Source: Natrinema versiforme
GTDB lineage: Archaea; Halobacteriota; Halobacteria; Halobacteriales; Natrialbaceae
Direction of reading: 5' to 3'
NCBI RefSeq assembly: GCF_005576615.1
Contig: NZ_CP040330.1
Coordinates: 1,922,001 to 1,986,000 of the forward strand
Length of the DNA stretch: 64,000 nt
This document shows positions 60,083 to 64,000 of the stretch, one piece after another. The notes below the pieces were generated by a model that worked only from the letters and a program-made list of their open reading frames with translations, did not search any database and was not told the origin of the DNA. The position numbers and the translations under genes were made by a program. Numbering within the stretch: the stretch's first letter is position 1; each line of letters starts with the position of its first letter.

Positions 60083-61180
60083 TCAGCTCCGCTCTTCCTC
60101 GGGGAGTCCCCACGGACTCTCGACGACCGTCGCGGCCTCGTCTTTCGAGAGCGGCACGTTGTGATACAGCTGCTCGAGGTTGGTCATCGTGTACTCGACG
60201 GAATAGCGTTCGACGGCCACTCTGGTCTCGTAGTCGGTCGCCAGCGACGTTTCGATCGCCTCGACCATCGAGTCGAGATCGCCGTACTCGAAGCGCTCGC
60301 CGTTGTCGGAACCGATCGTTCGGTCGAACGGCGGCGCGTCGGTAGCCGCGACGGGGGTCCCGCAGGCGTTGGCCTCGAGCGTCGAGAGCCCGAGGGTGTC
60401 CGCGGTCGAGGCGGTGACGAAGGTATCGATCGAGGAGTAGAAGGCGGGTAACTCCTCGCGGGGGAGGAACTCCCGGATGTCGACGTTGTCGGGCGCGTTT
60501 CGCTCGAGGGAGTCGCGATAGGGGCCCTCGCCGACGATGACGAAGTCGTATTCAGGGAGTTCCTCGGCGGCCCGGAGGATCTCGTTGACGTTTTTCTCCA
60601 TGCTGAGCCGCCCGCTGTAGCCGATCACTGTCCGGTCGGGATACCAGTCTTCCTCGGTCGGCTGGAAGAAATCCATATCGATCCCGACCGGAAGCTGGAC
60701 GTGTTCGACGTCGCGGTCGATCCGTTCCGTCGACGCGGTCACGATATCGAAACTGCCGAGGAAGCTGTTCTCGACGGGAACGTACAGGCTCGAGAGGAGG
60801 TTCGCGACCGACTCGAGTTTGATGCTCTGGTGGAAGTACTCCTCGAGCGGCGTGTGGTGGGTGTAGATCGTGGGCAGGTCGTGTTTCCACGCGTAGTAGC
60901 GTCCGAGGATGCCGATCGGCGCGGGGCCGTGACAGTGGACGATGTCGAGGTCGGGCAGCGTCGAGGTGCGTTTGGTAAGCGGGATCCGGTAGCCGGCGTA
61001 GAACGGGTTCGGGAGCGATGTGACCGGAATTTCGCGTTCGCCCGGTTCGTAGTCGCCGTCCGGGTAGATGACGTACACCTCGTGGCCGTTCCGTTCGAGC
61101 ACTTCGCGCCAGAGTTTGATCGTGTACGTTACGCCGTCGATCTCGGGGAAATAACTGTCAGTGAAGAATCCGATTTTCAT
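60083..61180 (-). CDS. GT4-family glycosyltransferase (1)
   Basis: 365 residues, GT-B fold. The start KIGFFTDSYFPEIDGVTYTI is typical of lipid-glycosylating GT4 enzymes; YAGYRIPLTKR and PTIYTHHTPLEEYFHQ form the acceptor half. The donor half has GYSGRLSMEKNVNEILRAAE, FVIVGEGPYRDSLE and the closing TLGLSTLEANACGTPVAATDA with the E-x7-E donor site. It likely transfers a sugar from a nucleotide donor to a lipid or glycan. The stop of the neighbouring gene directly abuts its start, so the two form an operon. Confidence 0.9.
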   Translation of the reverse strand: MKIGFFTDSYFPEIDGVTYTIKLWREVLERNGHEVYVIYPDGDYEPGEREIPVTSLPNPFYAGYRIPLTKRTSTLPDLDIVHCHGPAPIGILGRYYAWKHDLPTIYTHHTPLEEYFHQSIKLESVANLLSSLYVPVENSFLGSFDIVTASTERIDRDVEHVQLPVGIDMDFFQPTEEDWYPDRTVIGYSGRLSMEKNVNEILRAAEELPEYDFVIVGEGPYRDSLERNAPDNVDIREFLPREELPAFYSSIDTFVTASTADTLGLSTLEANACGTPVAATDAPPFDRTIGSDNGERFEYGDLDSMVEAIETSLATDYETRVAVERYSVEYTMTNLEQLYHNVPLSKDEAATVVESPWGLPEEERS

Positions 61181-62164
61181 TCAGGCCACCTCCTCGTACA
61201 GCGACTGATACTGGTTCGCGACCGACGACAGCGAGAACGCCTCACTGCGGTCGGCCGCGTTCGCTCCGAGCCGATCCCGGAGCGCGGGGTCGTCGAGCCG
61301 TTCCAGCGCGTCGACGAACCCGTCCGCGCCCGAATCGGCAACCTTCAGACAGTCTTCGCCGTCCTCGAGCCACGAGAACGTCTCGATGTCCCGGACGACC
61401 AGTGGCTTCCCGGCGGTCATCGCCTCCAAGAGCGCGATCCCCTCGTTTTCCTCGTGCGTCGGGAAACAGAAGATGTCGCCGGCCGCGTACGCGCCGCGGA
61501 TGTCGTCGACGTAGCCGGTGAACGTGCAGTTGTCCGGCGACTCCTCGATCAGTCTCGTCGTTTCCCGCCCCTTCAGGGAGAGATCGAGCGGGCCGAACCA
61601 CGCGAAGTCGAACTCGGGCAGTCGGCGAGCCAGTTCGACGAACATCTCGAGGCCCTTGCGCTTGATCACGTGGCCGACGAGGAAGACGGTGGGCGACTCG
61701 AGGTCGTAGTGCTCGCGGTACTCGGCCTCGAGCGACTCGAACCCCTCGAGTTTCTCGCGGTCGACGCCGTTCGAGATCACGGTCGTCGGTACGTCCGCGT
61801 AGGTGTCGATCAGCCGGCGGTTGTACGCGGAGGGACAGACCAGCGCGTCGGCCAGCCCGTAGGCCCGCTCGAGGTACGGTCGCAGCGGTTTGGCAAGCGC
61901 GTTCGTAAATCGGAAGCTATCCCCGAAGTCCTCGGCGGTGACGTGGGTGTTCGCGACGACGGGAACGCCGCGAGAGCGAGCGCGTTTGGCGTACCAAACG
62001 GATCGGGGGCCCATGAGGTTGCAGTGAAAAACGTCGGCCTCGAGCGTCGGTGCCGTCGTGTACCGAAGGTCCAGTTGATCCAGCATCTTCCGCTGGTGGA
62101 CGACGGACTCGCGGATCCCGCCGGTGACGTGGTCCTCGAACTCGAAGTAGTGGCTGATCTTCAT
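61181..62164 (-). CDS. GT4-family glycosyltransferase (2)
   Basis: 327 residues, GT-B fold. FEDHVTGGIRESVVHQRKML at the start and ADALVCPSAYNRRLIDTYAD with VISNGVDREKLEGF in the middle; FLVGHVIKRKGLEMFVELAR and the donor-site EGIALLEAMTAGKPLVVRDI end it. It shares little beyond the fold with its neighbour and probably acts on a different acceptor in the same pathway. It begins 75 bases or more after the downstream phosphatase-like gene. Confidence 0.9.
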   Translation of the reverse strand: MKISHYFEFEDHVTGGIRESVVHQRKMLDQLDLRYTTAPTLEADVFHCNLMGPRSVWYAKRARSRGVPVVANTHVTAEDFGDSFRFTNALAKPLRPYLERAYGLADALVCPSAYNRRLIDTYADVPTTVISNGVDREKLEGFESLEAEYREHYDLESPTVFLVGHVIKRKGLEMFVELARRLPEFDFAWFGPLDLSLKGRETTRLIEESPDNCTFTGYVDDIRGAYAAGDIFCFPTHEENEGIALLEAMTAGKPLVVRDIETFSWLEDGEDCLKVADSGADGFVDALERLDDPALRDRLGANAADRSEAFSLSSVANQYQSLYEEVA

Positions 62165-62250
62165 ACCGGACTACACCAACCGTAACGACCGTCTGACACT
62201 CGCGGATCCGGGACCGAATCGAGGCTCGCGACGGTCGGTCGACTGCGACG

Positions 62251-63111
62251 TTACTCGACTTCGAGCCACGGTACCTCCATTAGCGGCGGGATGTGCGTCT
62301 CGATGTGGTGTTCCCAGACGCCCTCCTCGCCGAAGGCTTCCCCGTGGTCGGCCGTCACGACGACTCGACCGTCGAGTTCGTCGACCAACTCCGAGACGGA
62401 CTCGAGTGCGATCCGCAGGTTCTCTTCGTACAGCTCCAGGGCCGCCTCTCGAGTCCCGTTCTTGACGAGGTCCGCGGGGTCGAGCTCGAGCCAGAGCCCC
62501 GCTTTCTGGGCGAGTTCGCTGCCCTCGAGTTTGTCTTCGACTTTCGGGCGAATCGTATCGCCGAGCGACGAGAGTGCGCCGCCGCCATCGGTTTCGGCCT
62601 TTTCGGCCTCCTCCTGTTTGCGGATTCCCTTCTGGATCTGCTTGAGCTTCTGGCCCTTTCCGCGGGAGAGGTAGGGCGCGTGTGGCTGCATGTAGTGGAG
62701 CACCGTCCGGTCGGCCTGCTCGACGGCCTCGGTATTGTTCCGGAACGCCTCCGCGATACTCTCCGGTGGCACCGTCCCCAGATCGTCGTCCCAGCCGGTC
62801 TTCCAGACGTCGAAGACGTCGCTGATGTGCTCGGTTGCCGACCACTCGTAGTCGCAACTGGCCCCCCATTTGAGTTCGTTCAGTGGGATACCGAGATCGT
62901 TAATAAACGGGTTCCCTGAAAAGTATGCGATATCGTGATCGCCGGTAAACGTCCGGTAGGCCCACTCCGGGGTCGACGATCCCACGCTCCAGCGTTTTTC
63001 CAGCGTCCCGTCGAGATACTCGTCATAGACCTCGCTGAACACGTCGTACCGACACGCATCCAGCACGAGACAGTAGTCCCACTCCGACTCGAGGAAGTGC
63101 TGGTCCTCCAT
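62251..63111 (-). CDS. Sulfatase/alkaline-phosphatase-fold protein (1)
   Basis: About 286 residues. The metal-binding aspartate region is WDYCLVLDACRYDVF, and the C-terminal VVVTADHGEAFGE supplies Asp and His ligands. In the middle, VLHYMQPHAPYLS is typical of sulfatase-like enzymes. No signal peptide, so it may work on a cytoplasmic lipid-linked glycan intermediate or act as a phosphatase/transferase. The formylglycine Cys/Ser motif CxPxR is absent. The start is uncertain: ATG 63111 is favoured by an AATAAGAATA block at 63143-63152; a GTG at 63201 would add 30 residues. Confidence 0.78.
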   Translation of the reverse strand: MEDQHFLESEWDYCLVLDACRYDVFSEVYDEYLDGTLEKRWSVGSSTPEWAYRTFTGDHDIAYFSGNPFINDLGIPLNELKWGASCDYEWSATEHISDVFDVWKTGWDDDLGTVPPESIAEAFRNNTEAVEQADRTVLHYMQPHAPYLSRGKGQKLKQIQKGIRKQEEAEKAETDGGGALSSLGDTIRPKVEDKLEGSELAQKAGLWLELDPADLVKNGTREAALELYEENLRIALESVSELVDELDGRVVVTADHGEAFGEEGVWEHHIETHIPPLMEVPWLEVE

Positions 63112-63240
63112 TAGTTGCGGTACCTTTCGAGTCGACCACTGTATTCTTATTGGTTCCTGAAAGTCACCGGAACCGACTCGCTCGATCCGACGGATCGCCA
63201 CGCTTGCCCAGGGTTTCGCCAGCCGGATCGAGGACGACGT

Positions 63241-64000
63241 TCACTCCAGATAGCCGAGTTCGCGGAGCCGATCCTGCGTCGCTTCGTCGGCCTCCTCGAG
63301 CGCGTCCCCAGCATCGGCGTCGGTCTCGGTCGGATCGTCCCACGCGCCGCCGACGGCGTCTTCGAACCGGGCGAGCGCCCGTTCGGTGGCCGCGACGCGG
63401 TCGTCGTCCGCGGGATCGACCGGCGACTCCTCGCTCGGATCGTCGTCGAGCCGGTAGCCCTCGTCCGGAACGAGGTCCGCGCGAACGTACTTCCGGTCAG
63501 TGCCCCGCGCGGCGCGGAGCCGCGAGTAGGCCCGGTGATCCGCCGGCAGCGTGACGCCGGCCTCGCTCGCCTTCTGCTCCAAGTGGTGGAGTTCGATGAC
63601 CGGCTGGGCGTACTCGATGAACGCGTAGTCGGCGTTGCCGTCGGCCTCGAGGACGGCTCGCTGGCCGGGGTCCGGATCCGAGACGCCGTCGAACGCTCGG
63701 TACTCGCTCGAGAGCAGCGACCGCGTCGGGTCGAGGGCGACGGGGACGTCGTCCCCGCCCGTGCCGACCGCGGCGTCGGGATCGACGGCCAGCGCGTCGA
63801 GCGTCGTGTGATAGCAGTCGAGCAGTTCGACGAGATCGTCGCGCCGCTCGGCCTCGAGGGAGGGGTGTTTCACCAGCAGCGGAACGTTGACGAGTTCGTC
63901 GTAGAGCGCGAACTCGTGGCCGTAGAGGTCGTGTTCGCCGTGGAGTTCGCCGTGGTCGGCCGCAACGACGACGGTCGTCTCCTCCCACTGGCCGGTCGCG
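63241..64000 (-). CDS. Sulfatase-family protein, C-terminal part (continues beyond window)
   Basis: The frame runs off the right edge, so only the last 253 residues are present. Just inside the edge, VVVAADHGELHGEHDLYGHE with ALYDELVNVPLLVKHP is the classic C-terminal metal and substrate region of sulfatases. The rest is an acidic tail-like domain ending EATQDRLRELGYLE. The catalytic N-terminal region lies outside the window. It is on the same strand as the glycosyltransferases, 40 bases from the first sulfatase-fold gene under a 63201 start. Confidence 0.85.
   Translation of the reverse strand, partial: ATGQWEETTVVVAADHGELHGEHDLYGHEFALYDELVNVPLLVKHPSLEAERRDDLVELLDCYHTTLDALAVDPDAAVGTGGDDVPVALDPTRSLLSSEYRAFDGVSDPDPGQRAVLEADGNADYAFIEYAQPVIELHHLEQKASEAGVTLPADHRAYSRLRAARGTDRKYVRADLVPDEGYRLDDDPSEESPVDPADDDRVAATERALARFEDAVGGAWDDPTETDADAGDALEEADEATQDRLRELGYLE

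Noticed and set aside
1-64000. CRISPR array or cas genes
   Set aside because: No regularly spaced repeats of 20-40 bases and no Cas protein among the frames; the TnpB is the only related nuclease.

Overview
The window looks like chromosome from an extremely halophilic archaeon (class Halobacteria), most likely from the Natrialba/Natrinema/Haloterrigena side. The DNA is GC-rich, codons strongly prefer G or C in third position, and nearly all proteins are acidic. Many genes have a TATA box 22-33 bases before the first codon and no obvious ribosome binding site, which fits leaderless transcripts. Exported proteins carry twin-arginine (Tat) lipoprotein signals or a PGF-CTERM tail. The elongator tRNA-Met has an intron. 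All this rests on reading the sequence; no database search was possible, and the genus is a guess.

Layout. 1-4600: end of a tungsten aldehyde:ferredoxin oxidoreductase, a MoaD/SAMP-like ubiquitin-fold protein, a hydrolase, a ferritin-like protein, a short FAD protein and hypotheticals. 4767-9112: an FAD oxidoreductase fused to a Rieske domain, an AMP-binding-like protein, a DJ-1/PfpI protein and an ATP-grasp protein. 9191-13957: the DnaJ, DnaK and GrpE chaperone set, each with its own start region. 14071-18778: an XPB-like helicase and its partner nuclease Bax1, with the c-di-AMP synthase DacZ on the opposite strand between them, then a single-domain response regulator. 18780-23789: an RNA m5C methyltransferase with an overlapping small partner, a methyltransferase-like protein, a PAC2 protein, an aldo/keto reductase and a membrane protein.

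23813-25276 is an IS1341-type element encoding only TnpB. An isolated 52-base copy of its right end lies 17 kb away at 42294-42345. 25346-31391 holds a PAPS-reductase-like PP-loop protein, glutaredoxin, an M14 deacylase, DUF309, tRNA-Leu and two very small zinc-binding proteins. 31959-37184 encodes a 1741-residue secreted subtilase anchored through a PGF-CTERM tail. 37378-42290 has an inositol monophosphatase family enzyme, a DUF63 membrane protein, the Nop5/fibrillarin pair of the C/D box RNA methylation complex, and a lower-GC dehydrogenase that may be acquired.

42366-52311: surface protein and lipoproteins, glutamate-cysteine ligase (the thiol pathway of haloarchaea), a winged-helix regulator, a metal-site-degenerate M24 protein, heme A synthase, a uracil-DNA glycosylase family protein, a cupin and an aldehyde dehydrogenase. 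52489-59805: a Tat-exported two-domain multicopper oxidase, a TFB transcription factor immediately followed by a small winged-helix gene, small membrane proteins, and tRNA-Met with an intron followed by a striking hairpin cluster. 60083-64000: two glycosyltransferases and two sulfatase/alkaline-phosphatase-fold proteins on one strand, probably a surface-glycan or glycolipid locus that runs off the window.

The observations I would follow first are the TnpB with a glycine at the usual RuvC-II glutamate and its solitary right end, the GAACGnnGTGA-loop hairpin family at 57498-57619 and 31715-31736, the XPB-DacZ-Bax1 arrangement, and the in-frame 33-base duplication inside the MoaD/SAMP-like gene.
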